A stretch of 62,296 nucleotides of DNA from Oppiella nova (Eukaryota > Arthropoda > Arachnida > Sarcoptiformes > Oppiidae). Positions 1 to 11,231 of the stretch are shown here, piece by piece (the stretch's first letter is position 1; each line of letters opens with the position of its first letter). The stretch is taken from NCBI GenBank assembly GCA_905397405.1, contig CAJPVJ010000029.1:1-62296 (forward strand). The letters are read 5' to 3'. The notes below the pieces were generated by a model that ran no database searches, was not told the DNA's origin, and saw only the letters and a list, made by a program, of their open reading frames with translations. A program made the position numbers and the translations under genes.

Positions 1-1008
1 AGCAACCATCAATGGTGAATAACTGAAATGTGGCATCCAGATCACCATGACTGGATAGATGAAAATAGCCATAGTACCACTGAACGCAAGCATTGCAGCA
101 CGACGACCAATGCGGTCCGAAATAGCACCAAACACAGGTTGTGCAAGCATAAAGATAAAGAGTGAAGCTGTCATAATGAATCCGACAGTTTTACTATCTA
201 CACCCATATTGGTGAGGTAGGTCTTTGAATATACTGTAATCACATAGAAGGTGAGGGAACCCGCAGAGGTATAACCTACAACCAATAAGAAGGTTTTCCA
301 GTGATTTTTAAATAGTTCACTTAAGCTTCCTGATTCCTCTTTATCACTGTCTTCGCTAGATAATGTTTCTTCCAAACGGCTACGTGCAAGTAGAGAGATA
401 ATTGCAGCAATACCACCAATCACAAAAGGAATACGCCAGCCACCATCAAGCAATTGCTGCTCTGATAGGAATGCCAGCATAATAACACCGAGCAAGCTTG
501 CTAATAATTGACCGCCCGACAAGGTGACATATTGGAAAGAAGCAAAAAAGCCTCGTTGACCCTTTAAGCCAAGCTCACTCATATAGGTTGCTACAGCACC
601 ATATTCACCACCTACAGATAAACCCTGTAGCAGGCGAACAAGTAAAAGTAGGAAAGGTGCTGCCATTCCAACTTGTTCATAGGTTGGGAGTGCGGCAAAT
701 AAGAAAGAGCTTACTGCCATAAGACAGATGGAAATGACCATTGATTTTTTACGGCCATGTTTATCGGCAATTCGTCCGAAAACCCAGCTACCAATTGGTC
801 GCATAAAGAAGCTGGCTGCAAAGACACCCCATACATAAATTGCTTGAGTACCGGAGTCCATATCAGGTGCAGTTAATGCTTTAGTGAAATATGCCGCAAA
901 CACAGCATAAATATAAAAATCAAACCATTCTACTAAGTTTCCTGAAGCTGCGCCGACGATACCGCGTATACGACCTCGCTTCTCTTCTTTAGTGTAAGTT
1001 TTATCCAT
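1..1008 (-). CDS. MFS dicarboxylate/alpha-ketoglutarate-type symporter, 3' end cut by window edge
   Basis: Partial gene read leftward from an ATG at 1008-1006, open to base 1 (336 codons). It resembles the KgtP/ProP metabolite:H+ symporter branch of the major facilitator superfamily, inner-membrane carriers for organic acids or compatible solutes. Seen: an N-terminal hydrophobic helix after a charged leader, a loop with G-R-I-A-D-K-H-G-R-K (the MFS signature between helices 2 and 3), a second D-R-I-G-R-R loop after about residue 300, and alternating hydrophobic segments. A charged Glu/Asp/Ser loop near residue 220 separates the two halves. It is divergent from icd across 800 bases of AT-rich DNA. 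A 2-oxoglutarate substrate is inference from family resemblance; the C-terminus is not visible. Confidence 0.85.
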   Translation of the reverse strand, partial: MDKTYTKEEKRGRIRGIVGAASGNLVEWFDFYIYAVFAAYFTKALTAPDMDSGTQAIYVWGVFAASFFMRPIGSWVFGRIADKHGRKKSMVISICLMAVSSFLFAALPTYEQVGMAAPFLLLLVRLLQGLSVGGEYGAVATYMSELGLKGQRGFFASFQYVTLSGGQLLASLLGVIMLAFLSEQQLLDGGWRIPFVIGGIAAIISLLARSRLEETLSSEDSDKEESGSLSELFKNHWKTFLLVVGYTSAGSLTFYVITVYSKTYLTNMGVDSKTVGFIMTASLFIFMLAQPVFGAISDRIGRRAAMLAFSGTMAIFIYPVMVIWMPHFSYSPLMVA

Positions 1009-1811
1009 TATTTACATCCATGAGATAGGTTGAATCGCAATGAATTCAAAATTCATTACGATTTAAAAAACAGGAATAATGTTAAAGATTTTAAGACTAA
1101 ATAATAATTGCAAAGATGGTTAATTTGATTAGAGGTCATGGGATAGGCAGAAGGAATTAAAAAATGAATTTTGATTTATTTTTTCATTAAAATTCATGTG
1201 AAAACATATAGTAAAAGTGAATTACTTTTGTAATTAATCTTAACTTTATTGTGGTTTTGTGAAAATTATTTTTTTAAAATATAAAGCAATGGCAAAAAAC
1301 ACCAATAATAAAAATAAAATTACGTTTTTTTGTTTGTGATCTATTGTGGTGCATAATTTAATGCAATGAAATATATGAATATATTGTGGTTTTAAGGTGG
1401 CTGGTTTGGTCATCAATCTATTGTCAAAATGTTATAGATTTTTAAATTAAATGGCGAATATAAAATCAAAAAATTAGAAATAATGTTTATAGTGAAAATG
1501 TATAGTAGCTCTCACTTTTAAAGATCGACTCTTGGAAAATTTATGTGCATGGAAAAGCAAGGCTAATATTTTTATTTTAAGCATTAGGAATGATTGAGAA
1601 TATTGATTTATATAAAAAAAGATGGGTTAAATGACATTAAATAATGGAACATTGTGCTTTATTCAGTAGAGAAATGTTGTTATTCCTCGTATAAATCTCA
1701 AAAAATGTACGAATTAGACTAGACTGATATGCGTTAAGAATGGTTAGAAGTATTGTCTATTTGGCAATTATTTTGGATTTGCCAACTATAATAAAAGGGA
1801 GAACCTGAACA
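1009..1811. other. AT-rich intergenic region upstream of icd
   Basis: About 800 bases between two divergent genes with no open frame I would support. It is very A+T-rich with many short A and T runs. It must hold the promoters of both neighbours; the only well-formed signal I see is at its right edge (1761-1792). No tRNA-like or repeated structure was recognised. Confidence 0.6.
1761..1792 (+). promoter_or_regulatory. Putative icd promoter with an inverted repeat
   Basis: A perfect -10 hexamer TATAAT lies at 1787-1792, 19 bases before the icd ATG. Upstream is an inverted repeat, TTGGCAA (1761-1767) and TTGCCAA (1779-1785) separated by 11 bases, which overlaps the expected -35 area. TTGGCA at 1761 would be a -35 with an over-long 20-base spacer. 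An operator for a dimeric regulator is inference. Confidence 0.45.
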
Positions 1812-3068
1812 ATGGGTTATCAGAAGATCGTAGTACCTGCTGATGGTAGCAAAATTACTGTAAATGCAGACTTGTCACTGAATGTTCCAAATCATCCAAT
1901 CATTCCTTTTATTGAAGGGGATGGTATTGGTGTTGATATTACTCCAGCCATGAAAGCTGTTGTAGATGCCGCAATTCAAAAAGCCTATGGTGGCAAACGT
2001 TCGATCGAATGGATGGAAGTTTACTGTGGTGAAAAGGCAGATAAAATCTACGGTACCTATATGCCTGAAGAAACTTTTGAGGCGCTGCGGGAATTTGTGG
2101 TTTCGATTAAGGGTCCATTAACTACGCCTGTGGGCGGTGGTATTCGTTCATTGAATGTCGCTTTACGCCAAGAACTCGACCTTTATGTTTGTGTACGCCC
2201 TGTACGTTGGTTTGAAGGAGTACCGTCACCTGTTCAACACCCTGAATTGACTGACATGGTGATTTTCCGTGAAAATTCCGAAGATATCTATGCAGGTATC
2301 GAATGGAAAGCGGATTCTCCTGAAGCGAAAAAAGTCATTAAATTCTTAAAAGAAGAAATGGGTGTAACCAAGATTCGTTTTGAAGATAACTGTGGGATTG
2401 GTATTAAACCTGTATCGAAAGAAGGTACTCAGCGTTTAGTGCGTAAAGCGATCCAGTTTGCGATTGATAATGATAAGCCAAGTGTAACTTTAGTGCATAA
2501 AGGCAACATCATGAAATATACCGAAGGCGCGTTCAAAGAGTGGGGTTATGAACTGGCAATTGATCGTTTTGGTGGCGAGCTGATTGATGGTGGCCCGTGG
2601 GTAAAAATTAAAAATCCAAGAACGGGTAAAGAGATCATTATTAAAGATGTGATTGCCGATGCATTCCTTCAACAAATCTTAATGCGTCCTTCTGAATACT
2701 CTGTGATTGCGACACTTAACTTAAATGGTGACTATATTTCTGATGCCTTGGCAGCTGAAGTAGGTGGTATTGGAATTGCGCCGGGTGCAAATATTGGTGG
2801 TGCAATTTCTGTATATGAAGCGACTCACGGTACAGCACCAAAATATGCGGGCCAAGATAAAGTCAATCCAGGCTCTATTATTCTTTCTGCGGAAATGATG
2901 CTTCGTGATATGGGGTGGATTGAAGCTGCTGATTTGATTATTCAGGGCGTATCGGGAGCGATTGCTGCGAAAACTGTCACCTATGACTTTGAGCGATTGA
3001 TGCCAGGTGCAACTTTGCTCCGCTGTTCTGAATTCGGTCAAGCAATCATTGATAACATGGATAGCTAA
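1812..3068 (+). CDS. icd: NADP-dependent isocitrate dehydrogenase
   Basis: Converts isocitrate to 2-oxoglutarate and CO2 with NADPH production in the TCA cycle; cytosolic homodimer. At 418 residues it matches the E. coli Icd type. Seen: the I-E-G-D-G-I-G-V-D motif near residue 34, [13 protein letters not shown] around Ser113 (the Ser phosphorylated by AceK in E. coli), [13 protein letters not shown] near residue 153, and [16 protein letters not shown], whose Lys-Tyr pair marks NADP specificity. The start is an ATG preceded by AAGGGAG. A strong terminator follows, so it is probably a single-gene unit. Acinetobacter often also has a monomeric Icd elsewhere; this is the dimeric form. Confidence 0.97.
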   Translation: MGYQKIVVPADGSKITVNADLSLNVPNHPIIPFIEGDGIGVDITPAMKAVVDAAIQKAYGGKRSIEWMEVYCGEKADKIYGTYMPEETFEALREFVVSIKGPLTTPVGGGIRSLNVALRQELDLYVCVRPVRWFEGVPSPVQHPELTDMVIFRENSEDIYAGIEWKADSPEAKKVIKFLKEEMGVTKIRFEDNCGIGIKPVSKEGTQRLVRKAIQFAIDNDKPSVTLVHKGNIMKYTEGAFKEWGYELAIDRFGGELIDGGPWVKIKNPRTGKEIIIKDVIADAFLQQILMRPSEYSVIATLNLNGDYISDALAAEVGGIGIAPGANIGGAISVYEATHGTAPKYAGQDKVNPGSIILSAEMMLRDMGWIEAADLIIQGVSGAIAAKTVTYDFERLMPGATLLRCSEFGQAIIDNMDS

Positions 3069-3101
3069 TTAAAAGATAGACGCACTAAAGTCAGTATAAT
3101 C

Positions 3102-3128
3102 AAAGGTCTGCCAAGTGCAGACCTTTTT
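3102..3128 (+). terminator. Rho-independent terminator of icd
   Basis: A 10-bp stem, AAAGGTCTGC (3102-3111) and GCAGACCTTT (3117-3126), with a 5-base loop, running into a T-run. It sits 34 bases after the icd stop codon. Confidence 0.9.
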
Positions 3129-3280
3129 GTTGTATTCAAACTACTTAATTATTCATACAAGTGACTTTTATTAAGTCATTGAGTATAAATTAAGCTTATG
3201 TTTTTTAATAACTTTTATAAACTGTTAGTTATCAATTCATTTTTTGGATTTTTGAATCCTAGATGGTGATCCTACTGTGT

Positions 3281-3359
3281 GGCGACATGGATGTCGCCGT
3301 TGGGCGGGGGTACAGGACGTACCCCTCGCCTATGAGCAAAAACAAAGCACTGCTTTGTT
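3281..3359. repeat. Intergenic element of three consecutive hairpins
   Basis: Three near-contiguous palindromes: GGCGACAT/ATGTCGCC (3281-3298, 2-base loop), GGGGTAC/GTACCCC (3307-3325, 5-base loop) and AACAAAGCA/TGCTTTGTT (3341-3359, 1-base loop). It is G+C-richer than its surroundings. I recognise this kind of block as a dispersed intergenic repeat in Acinetobacter genomes, but copy number cannot be checked here. The rest of 3130-3646 shows no gene. Confidence 0.6.
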
Positions 3360-3646
3360 TGCAGCGCAAGGTTTGGCATCCCCTACGCAAAGGTATTTAA
3401 ACTTTGAATGTAAGGTGTGGCAGTGCAAGCTTTTTATAATTAAATAATTTGTTTATCCATGAGATTGATTTAATTGAAAATATTGAATAAGGGGAATTAT
3501 GTTCTTGTGTCTAAGCTTTTTTGACAGGTCGATTATATATTTCTTAAACTTTAGGCTGTGAGTAATTGCACCAATAACTGATTACTGTAGACTGTTTTTA
3601 GCGGTTGTTTGAAAAAATATTAATTATATTTTAAGGGGCTGATTGA

Positions 3647-4138
3647 TTGAATATAGAAAGAGATCCACAAACTTTGGTTGCTCCGCTTGATCAATTAAAT
3701 TTTTTACACGAAGCCAAGCAATATATTGATAAAAATCTTACCAGTACTCAAGCCTATTATCTAATGACCAGTAAGCCGCCAGTTTGGTTGAGGGCTGCGT
3801 TTAAGCTAAGAGATTTTTTAAGCCAGCGTTTAGGTGGTGTGCAACCTATTCAAGGCTTTGGTGAATCAACTAAACCGCTTCAAGTGGGTGGGAAAGCAGA
3901 TTTTTTTGATGTGGTTAAAGTCTCAGATCGTGAGCTTTTTTTACAGTCAACCGATAAGCACTTGAGTGTATTGCTGGTTTTACAAATCGAAGAATATGAT
4001 GGACTTAGAAATGAATTAACGATATGTACCAGTGTAGTAACATATAATCTTTTTGGGAAAATTTATATGCTGCCTGTTTCTTTGGTTCATGGTTTTATTG
4101 TTCAGCAATCACTTAAAAACCTTCAAATTAAATCTTGA
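3647..4138 (+). CDS. DUF2867-like protein of unknown function
   Basis: A 163-residue soluble protein with a TTG start at 3647, supported by AAGGGG 9 bases upstream; no ATG or GTG fits as well. It resembles DUF2867 proteins: an N-terminal helical part with a P-P-x-W-L-R-A-A-F-x-L-R-D motif near residue 45, then beta-rich sequence with G-G-K-A-D-F-F-D and a C-terminal P-V-S-L-V-H region. No signal peptide or membrane helix. Its neighbours give no functional clue. The family assignment is from resemblance; function is unknown. Confidence 0.8.
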   Translation: MNIERDPQTLVAPLDQLNFLHEAKQYIDKNLTSTQAYYLMTSKPPVWLRAAFKLRDFLSQRLGGVQPIQGFGESTKPLQVGGKADFFDVVKVSDRELFLQSTDKHLSVLLVLQIEEYDGLRNELTICTSVVTYNLFGKIYMLPVSLVHGFIVQQSLKNLQIKS

Positions 4139-4304
4139 AACTGAATGATTTGAACTATGACAAAATGCTGTAAAACTTGGCAAAAAAAGTCATATTTATA
4201 CCTTAATTGTAGATGAAAACTTCTGTGAATAAGAAAACTCCTGTGTAAATAGCAATTTAAATCATTTGTTGATATTTTGTTGAGACTTAAATGGAGTGTT
4301 GGTT

Positions 4305-4661
4305 GTGAAAAAAGTATTGTTGGTTATCTTAGCTTTAGGGATTTCTCATCATGTATTTGCTAAAGACGTACACAAATGTGTGGTAAAAGGTTCGGTAACT
4401 TACCAATCTAGACCTTGTGCTGGAACTGCTACTGTAAATCCACAGCAACAACTCCAACAAAAATTAACCCAACGAACTGCAAACCAAACTTCGATACAGC
4501 AACAAAAAACTCAGTCTGAAATGCATCAGTATTCTCAACAGCAACACCTGCAACGCCATTCTGGTAATGGAACATCTAATGAGATTCCAGATACAGTTGA
4601 AGGCAAAAAGAAAAGCTTGGCTATAGCGCAAGAAGCTTATAAACAAACAAAGAATCGTTAA
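4305..4661 (+). CDS. Exported DUF4124-like small protein
   Basis: I choose the GTG at 4305 (118 residues) because GGAG at 4293-4296 lies 8 bases upstream; the GTG at 4296 overlaps that site. The product has a classic signal peptide (Met-Lys-Lys, hydrophobic core, V-F-A cleavage), then K-C-V-x-K-G-S-V-T-Y-Q-S-x-P-C, the short Cys-containing DUF4124 pattern. A Gln-rich low-complexity tail with many Q-Q pairs follows. It is probably periplasmic. Function unknown; it stands alone between two other small genes on the same strand. Confidence 0.8.
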   Translation: MKKVLLVILALGISHHVFAKDVHKCVVKGSVTYQSRPCAGTATVNPQQQLQQKLTQRTANQTSIQQQKTQSEMHQYSQQQHLQRHSGNGTSNEIPDTVEGKKKSLAIAQEAYKQTKNR

Positions 4662-4961
4662 TTGTTTTTAAATTTGCTTAGCCCGTTTTTGTTTTATGGG
4701 CAACTGGTTTTTATTAAATTAGCTTTTATTAAAGCAGTTTGGGAAATGAATGCAATATAAGAATAATTTAATTGATGAAGAGTACTGGTGAAAGTGATTG
4801 ATTAGGCTTCTGAATCACAAGGTAATATGCTTTTTAGTTAAATTTTTCGCTTTAAATAAATAGGGGATTGTAATCCTATGGCTGTAGGTGAGTAATGTAT
4901 TGGATGGAAATATTCTGTTATATTAACAAGCCCAGTTAAATTTATTGAAAGCCTTGAATTT
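4662..4961. other. Gene-free gap
   Basis: Only a weak GCCC/GGGC hairpin at about 4680-4703 with a T-rich loop is visible near the left end. No convincing open frame or promoter was recognised. Confidence 0.5.
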
Positions 4962-5192
4962 ATGTCACAGACAAGTTCGAAAAAATTTTATATCTTTGCG
5001 ACATTAGCATTGTTATTTCCAGTATTTTTAGTTGGAATGGCTTTTCTTGCGGCTAAAAGTGATGCTGAAACCAAACGAGAATATGATCAAATTCGCCAAG
5101 AACACGCCGAAAAGATTGAGTTGCAAAAACAACAGCAAAAATTAGAGCAGCAAAACTTATCGCAGCCTGAAACTAAGAATGCAGTGTCTTGA
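4962..5192 (+). CDS. Small single-span membrane protein with coiled-coil tail
   Basis: 76 residues from an ATG. A short charged N-terminus precedes one hydrophobic segment (about residues 8-30), followed by a strongly charged Glu/Lys/Gln helix (about 36-68) predicted to be coiled coil. This suggests an inner-membrane anchor with an exposed helical tail. I do not recognise a family. A shared terminator separates it from convergent argG. Confidence 0.65.
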   Translation: MSQTSSKKFYIFATLALLFPVFLVGMAFLAAKSDAETKREYDQIRQEHAEKIELQKQQQKLEQQNLSQPETKNAVS

Positions 5193-5233
5193 TAAGCAAT
5201 CTTTAATGAAAAGTCATTAAGGCTAAAGCTAAA

Positions 5234-5260
5234 AAAACCGCCAAATTTGGCGGTTTTGTT
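5234..5260. terminator. Bidirectional terminator between a small gene and argG
   Basis: AAAACCGCC (5234-5242) pairs with GGCGGTTTT (5249-5257) around AAATTT. A-run on the left and T-run on the right allow it to serve both convergent genes. Confidence 0.9.
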
Positions 5261-5272
5261 TTTCATCAAAAA

Positions 5273-6628
<1,356 letters not shown>

Positions 6629-6875
6629 CTATTTCGAAAGAGGCACCACATACATGGGTGGCCAAAGAGAATTTTATAAACGCAGTATTGTAGCACTTTT
6701 TCAATCAATGTTTTATTGGATTTGAAGGTTAACATTGAAAAAATGACAATTTATAGAGCAAAATTAATTTACTTAAATGACTTATACACCTCAGGTAAAA
6801 CTTATAAGAAAAGTCAAATTAAAGAGGTGTGAAATTTAATAAGAAGTTGAAAAGGGTAGTGAAATAGGGAGATTG

Positions 6876-6986
6876 ATGTCTACCATTATTGGGTGTTTAT
6901 TCTTGATTGGATTTCCAATAGGTACTTGTATAGGGCTGCTGATTTTGCTGAATGTGTGTAAGGCCAAATGGCAAGCTGCGGATTGA
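6876..6986 (+). CDS. Candidate 36-residue membrane peptide
   Basis: A small ORF in the 435-base gap between argG and the LysR gene. An ATG at 6876 is preceded by AGGGAG (6866-6871) with a short 4-base spacer. The product is almost entirely one hydrophobic segment with two Cys (I-G-C-L-F-L-I-G-F-P-I-G-T-C) followed by a basic end. This fits the many bacterial small single-span proteins. Nothing else supports expression. Confidence 0.45.
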   Translation: MSTIIGCLFLIGFPIGTCIGLLILLNVCKAKWQAAD

Positions 6987-7051
6987 CCTATGTTAAAAGT
7001 AAGATAAATTGGATGTATAGGGTTAACCCAATATATCTGATTCGTTTGAGA

Positions 7052-7903
7052 TCATAGTTGATCATTTAAACCAATAAACTGCTTTTCAATCGGGGTAAAT
7101 ACATGTTCACTTCGGGCTATCAGATAGAATCCAATATCTCGATATTGTTCGGGTGTTTCTCGATAATATTGAATATTAAATTTTTTGATCAGTGACTTTG
7201 CAATCATTGAAATTCCCATACCCAACTGAGTGAAATTGACTAAGGCTTCATGATCATAAATATGGGTTAATTCACCCTTGGTTAAATGATAGTCTGTATA
7301 AATATGATCTAAAGTGGTTGCATAACAGCATTCTTCTGAGGCAAGTAAAATATTTTGATGATTGAGACAGTCTTCAAGGCTGTCATGGTTGATGACATTT
7401 TTTCCGATAATCACCAATTGATCATCTGCCTTTTGAATATACTGGATATTTTTCTGTTTTGGGTGACCTAAAACATAAGCGATATCTAGGTTTCCGCGTA
7501 AAATTTCATCTTCAATATAGCCTGTAGCACCTGTTTTCATGGTGATTGAAAGCTCAGGGTAGGTTTCATAAAGTTGGCTAAAAGACGGGTAGAAACGCAT
7601 TCCGCCTAAACTGGTGTTGGTACCAAAGCGTAAATATTTTTCCTGCTGATAGATTTTATTTTCTGTTTCTTCCCATGTGAAGATCATTTTTTTGTATTGC
7701 TGATATAAATTCATTCCTGATTCGGTCAGTTCAACACCTTTGGGTTTTCGGATGAATAATTGACGTTTATAGTGATTTTCAATCTTTTTTATTTTTGCTG
7801 TCATATTCGATTGTAAATAATTGAGTTTATTTGCTGCTGCTGTAATGCTTTTTAGTTCAGCAACAGTCACAAATGATTTGATATCACCCATATCGATATT
7901 CAT
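7052..7903 (-). CDS. LysR-family transcriptional regulator
   Basis: 283 residues. The N-terminal winged helix-turn-helix (about 1-60; S-I-T-A-A-A-N-K-L-N-Y-L-Q-S-N-M-T) is typical LTTR, followed by a periplasmic-binding-protein-like effector domain (about 90-275). The start ATG has GAGGAAT upstream. It is divergent from the DMT exporter at 8056, with a 152-base shared promoter region, the classic arrangement of an LTTR with its target. That it controls the exporter is inference; the inducer is unknown. Confidence 0.9.
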   Translation of the reverse strand: MNIDMGDIKSFVTVAELKSITAAANKLNYLQSNMTAKIKKIENHYKRQLFIRKPKGVELTESGMNLYQQYKKMIFTWEETENKIYQQEKYLRFGTNTSLGGMRFYPSFSQLYETYPELSITMKTGATGYIEDEILRGNLDIAYVLGHPKQKNIQYIQKADDQLVIIGKNVINHDSLEDCLNHQNILLASEECCYATTLDHIYTDYHLTKGELTHIYDHEALVNFTQLGMGISMIAKSLIKKFNIQYYRETPEQYRDIGFYLIARSEHVFTPIEKQFIGLNDQL

Positions 7904-8055
7904 TTCAATTCCTCAATAATGCATTGAATAAGTGCTGACATTAAAGTATCCACTTTAATATCAAAAAAAATGATGTGTACATTAAAACATAGCATTATTC
8001 ATGATGTCATTTATTTTCTATAATTTACGAACTTTCCATCTGTTGAGTACAGCAA

Positions 8056-8973
8056 ATGAATCTTCGTGTGATTGGTGCAATTGTATTATTGTGTCTCGTC
8101 TGGGGATCTTTGTGGGGATTGGTCAAACATAGTTTGCAAATATTTCCGCCATTCTTATTTATTTCTACGCGTTTAATCTTAGCTGCGCTTACCCTTATGT
8201 TGGTTCAAGTACTGTTAAGAAAATCCGTTTTACCCGCAAAAGGTGAATGGCGAAAACTGATGATCTCAAGTTTGATGATTTGTATTGGTTTTTATGCAAC
8301 ACAAACCTTTGCCATGCAATTTGTTGATTCGGGATTGTCTGCGGTTTTAGTGTTTACTATGCCTATTTTTATTGGTGTATTGGCGCATTATATTTTAAAT
8401 GAGCGTTTAAATAGCCAAAAAATGATTGGGTTGGTTCTTGGCACATTGGGCTTGATTGCGATTCTTTGGCCACAATTACATCATATTCATTTGAATTTAT
8501 CGTTAATTGGTCAAGCTTTCTTAATCTTGTCAGGCTTCTTCTGGGCTTTAACCACAGTTTATATCAAACAGAATTTTGCAACTTATGACAAAATCAAATT
8601 GACCTTTTGGCAATTGCTGATGGGTGGGGTGGTGATTCTGATCGGCGCTTTAATTTTTGAACCTGTAGATGTTAAAGTTTGGATGAATCCGCTCAATGAT
8701 TCAATCCTGTTCTATATTGCTGTGATTGGAACTGGTTTTGCCTTTGCCTTGTGGAATTGGATTGTGAGTCAGGTAGATACCTTTGTTGCGTCTATTTCAA
8801 TCATGTGTATTCCTATTCTAAGTTTATTTTTTGGTTATGTGCTTTGGCATGAGCCGATTACAATCAACATTATTATCGGTGCTGCGTTTATTTGTTCAGG
8901 AATTATTTCAAGTTCTTTAAATCTTAAAATCAAGAAAAAACCTGCAACCTTGTTAAGTTGTGAGCATCGTTAA
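8056..8973 (+). CDS. EamA/DMT-family transporter
   Basis: A 305-residue inner-membrane protein with about ten hydrophobic helices in two EamA repeats (roughly 5-140 and 148-290). It contains the W-G-S-L-W near residue 16 and the E-R-L-N motif near residue 117 common in drug/metabolite transporters of this family. These usually export amino acids or other small metabolites. Divergent from a LysR gene that probably regulates it; a strong terminator follows. Substrate unknown. Confidence 0.9.
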   Translation: MNLRVIGAIVLLCLVWGSLWGLVKHSLQIFPPFLFISTRLILAALTLMLVQVLLRKSVLPAKGEWRKLMISSLMICIGFYATQTFAMQFVDSGLSAVLVFTMPIFIGVLAHYILNERLNSQKMIGLVLGTLGLIAILWPQLHHIHLNLSLIGQAFLILSGFFWALTTVYIKQNFATYDKIKLTFWQLLMGGVVILIGALIFEPVDVKVWMNPLNDSILFYIAVIGTGFAFALWNWIVSQVDTFVASISIMCIPILSLFFGYVLWHEPITINIIIGAAFICSGIISSSLNLKIKKKPATLLSCEHR

Positions 8974-9044
8974 ATCAATGAGTGGACATTGTTGAATTAA
9001 TTTATAGTTAATTAAATTTTTATGTAATTTTTCAATTAAAGTAA

Positions 9045-9085
9045 AAAGCAAAATCAGTGAAAGTTCATTGATTTTGCTTTTTTTT
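9045..9085 (+). terminator. Terminator of the DMT transporter gene
   Basis: A 12-bp stem AAAGCAAAATCA (9045-9056) with TGATTTTGCTTT (9069-9080) followed by more T residues. No gene lies between it and lldP. Confidence 0.85.
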
Positions 9086-9350
9086 ATATTTTTTGTTTAA
9101 TACGATGCCTTTACGCTTATTTAACTGATTTTTAAATTGGTCTGACTAATTTTGGTTTTGAAGTATTTCCAAACCCGATAATAAACTTAAATCAGTGTTA
9201 CTAAAAAGTGCATTAAAAAATAGCATACGACTAAAGTTGTATAAAATTGGTTTAATTTAAAAAAATACAATATAAAACAAATGAGTTATTCGATTTGAAA
9301 CCCTGAAAGCTGAAGGATTGGTCTGTGAATAGGTCGAAATATTTGCAATA

Positions 9351-9363
9351 TTGGTCATACCAA
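9351..9363. promoter_or_regulatory. LldR-type operator, distal copy
   Basis: TTGGTCATACCAA is a perfect palindrome around a central base and fits the TGGT-N3-ACCA core bound by FadR-subfamily GntR regulators such as LldR and PdhR. It lies about 190 bases upstream of lldP. A second copy lies at 9456-9470, so DNA looping or cooperative binding by LldR is plausible. Confidence 0.7.
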
Positions 9364-9455
9364 AATAATTAATTGAGTGCCAACTATTGATCTTTAAATC
9401 AGCAAAAATTAATATTAAGTAGCAGTTAGTGCAAAATTTTTTAATTTAAAACTAA

Positions 9456-9470
9456 ATTGGTCATACCAAT
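9456..9470. promoter_or_regulatory. LldR-type operator, proximal copy
   Basis: ATTGGTCATACCAAT, a 15-base palindrome with the same core as the site at 9351-9363. The centres are 106 bases apart, close to ten helical turns. It lies 66 bases upstream of the lldP start and is the likely main repression site for the lactate operon. Confidence 0.75.
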
Positions 9471-9536
9471 TATTGAGAAATAAATGGATGATTCAATGAC
9501 ATTCCACGTTCTAGCAAGCATTTCAAGGAGATGACA

Positions 9537-11201
9537 ATGCTTCAACATTGGCAACAGATTTATGATCCGATGGGCAATATCTGGGTATCCAGTGCCATTG
9601 CGCTGATACCAATTATCTTTTTCTTTTTAGCCCTTGCTGTATTCCGCATGAAAGGAAGCGTTGCGGGGACAATTACAGTTGTATTGGCTTTACTGGTTTC
9701 ATTATTTGCTTATCAAATGCCAACGGTGATGGCATTGGCATCATTGGTCTATGGTTTCTTTTATGGTTTATGGCCAATTGCATGGATCATTATTGGCGCA
9801 GTATTCCTATATAAAGTTTCAGTAAAAACAGGGCAGTTCGATATTATTCGTTCTTCGATTTTGTCGATTACGGAAGACCAACGTCTGCAAATGCTTTTTG
9901 TTGGTTTTGCTTTTGGTACTTTCTTGGAAGGTGCGGCTGGCTTTGGTGCACCTGTTGCGATTACCGCTGCGTTATTGGTGGGGCTTGGTTTTAAACCACT
10001 TTATGCGGCGGGTCTATGTTTGATTGTGAATACAGCACCTGTGGCATTTGGTGCAATGGGGATTCCAATTATTGTGGCTGGACAGGTTTCTGGTGTAGAA
10101 ACAATGGAAATCAGTCAGATGGTTGGACGTCAGTTGCCATTTATGGTTCCAATTGTGCTGTTCTGGATCATGGCGATTATGGATGGTTGGCGTGGTGTAA
10201 AAGAAACTTGGCCTGCTGTGATTGTCGGTGGTGGTTCTTTTGCGCTAGCACAATATTTGACTTCAAACTTTGTGGGGCCAGAATTACCAGATATTACCGC
10301 TTCAATTGCGTCTTTAGTTTCATTAACGATTTTATTAAAATATTGGCAGCCAAAGCATATCTTCCGTTTTGCAAATGAAGATGACAGCATGAGCGAGAAT
10401 CTTGCTGCACAAAAACAGCAGAAATATAGCCTTGCTCAAATTGCCAAAGCGTGGTCTCCATTTGCGATTTTAACAGTGATGGTTACGATCTGGAGTGTAA
10501 AGCCATTTAAGGATTTATTTACCAAAGATGGTGCACTGCATGATTTAGTGATTTCTATCAAAGTGCCATATTTGCATCAAATGATTCAAAAGATGCCACC
10601 TGTTGTTGCTGAAGTAAAAGACTATGATGCAATTTATAAATTTGATTGGTTCTCAGCAACGGGTACCGCAATTATTATTGCTGCAATCATTACTATTATT
10701 TTCTTAAAAATGAAGCCAAAAGAAGCAGTGGTTACTTTTGCTGAAACCATTAATGAATTAAAAATTCCAATTTATTCGATTGGGATGGTGTTGGCATTTG
10801 CTTTTATTGCTAACTATTCAGGAATGTCTGCAACCTTGGCTTTGGCATTGGCACATACGGGGCAAGCATTTACATTCTTCTCTCCATTCTTAGGATGGTT
10901 AGGTGTATTCCTTACAGGTTCGGATACTTCTGCAAATGCTTTATTCGGGGCATTACAAGCCACGACTGCGCAACAAATTGGTGTCCCAGAAGTATTACTG
11001 GTTGCTGCAAATACCAGTGGTGGTGTCACTGGGAAAATGATTTCTCCTCAGTCGATTGCAATTGCATGTGCGGCGGTGGGGCTGGTAGGTAAAGAGTCTG
11101 ATCTGTTCCGTTTTACGGTTAAACACAGTATAACGTTTACTGTAATGATCGGTATTATTATTACACTACAAGCTTATGTGTTCCCATGGATGATTCCATG
11201 A
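9537..11201 (+). CDS. lldP: L-lactate permease
   Basis: Imports lactate with protons across the inner membrane. I choose the ATG at 9537 (554 residues) because AAGGAG ends at 9530, directly against the ATG at 9531, leaving a workable 6-base spacer only for 9537. Seen: about twelve to fourteen hydrophobic helices, the [12 protein letters not shown] motif near residue 140 and [10 protein letters not shown] near residue 460, both typical of LctP/LldP. First gene of lldP-lldR-lldD, with LldR-type operators upstream. Confidence 0.96.
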   Translation: MLQHWQQIYDPMGNIWVSSAIALIPIIFFFLALAVFRMKGSVAGTITVVLALLVSLFAYQMPTVMALASLVYGFFYGLWPIAWIIIGAVFLYKVSVKTGQFDIIRSSILSITEDQRLQMLFVGFAFGTFLEGAAGFGAPVAITAALLVGLGFKPLYAAGLCLIVNTAPVAFGAMGIPIIVAGQVSGVETMEISQMVGRQLPFMVPIVLFWIMAIMDGWRGVKETWPAVIVGGGSFALAQYLTSNFVGPELPDITASIASLVSLTILLKYWQPKHIFRFANEDDSMSENLAAQKQQKYSLAQIAKAWSPFAILTVMVTIWSVKPFKDLFTKDGALHDLVISIKVPYLHQMIQKMPPVVAEVKDYDAIYKFDWFSATGTAIIIAAIITIIFLKMKPKEAVVTFAETINELKIPIYSIGMVLAFAFIANYSGMSATLALALAHTGQAFTFFSPFLGWLGVFLTGSDTSANALFGALQATTAQQIGVPEVLLVAANTSGGVTGKMISPQSIAIACAAVGLVGKESDLFRFTVKHSITFTVMIGIIITLQAYVFPWMIP

Positions 11202-11231
11202 GCATAAAACGTCACTGAATGAGGAAAGCAG

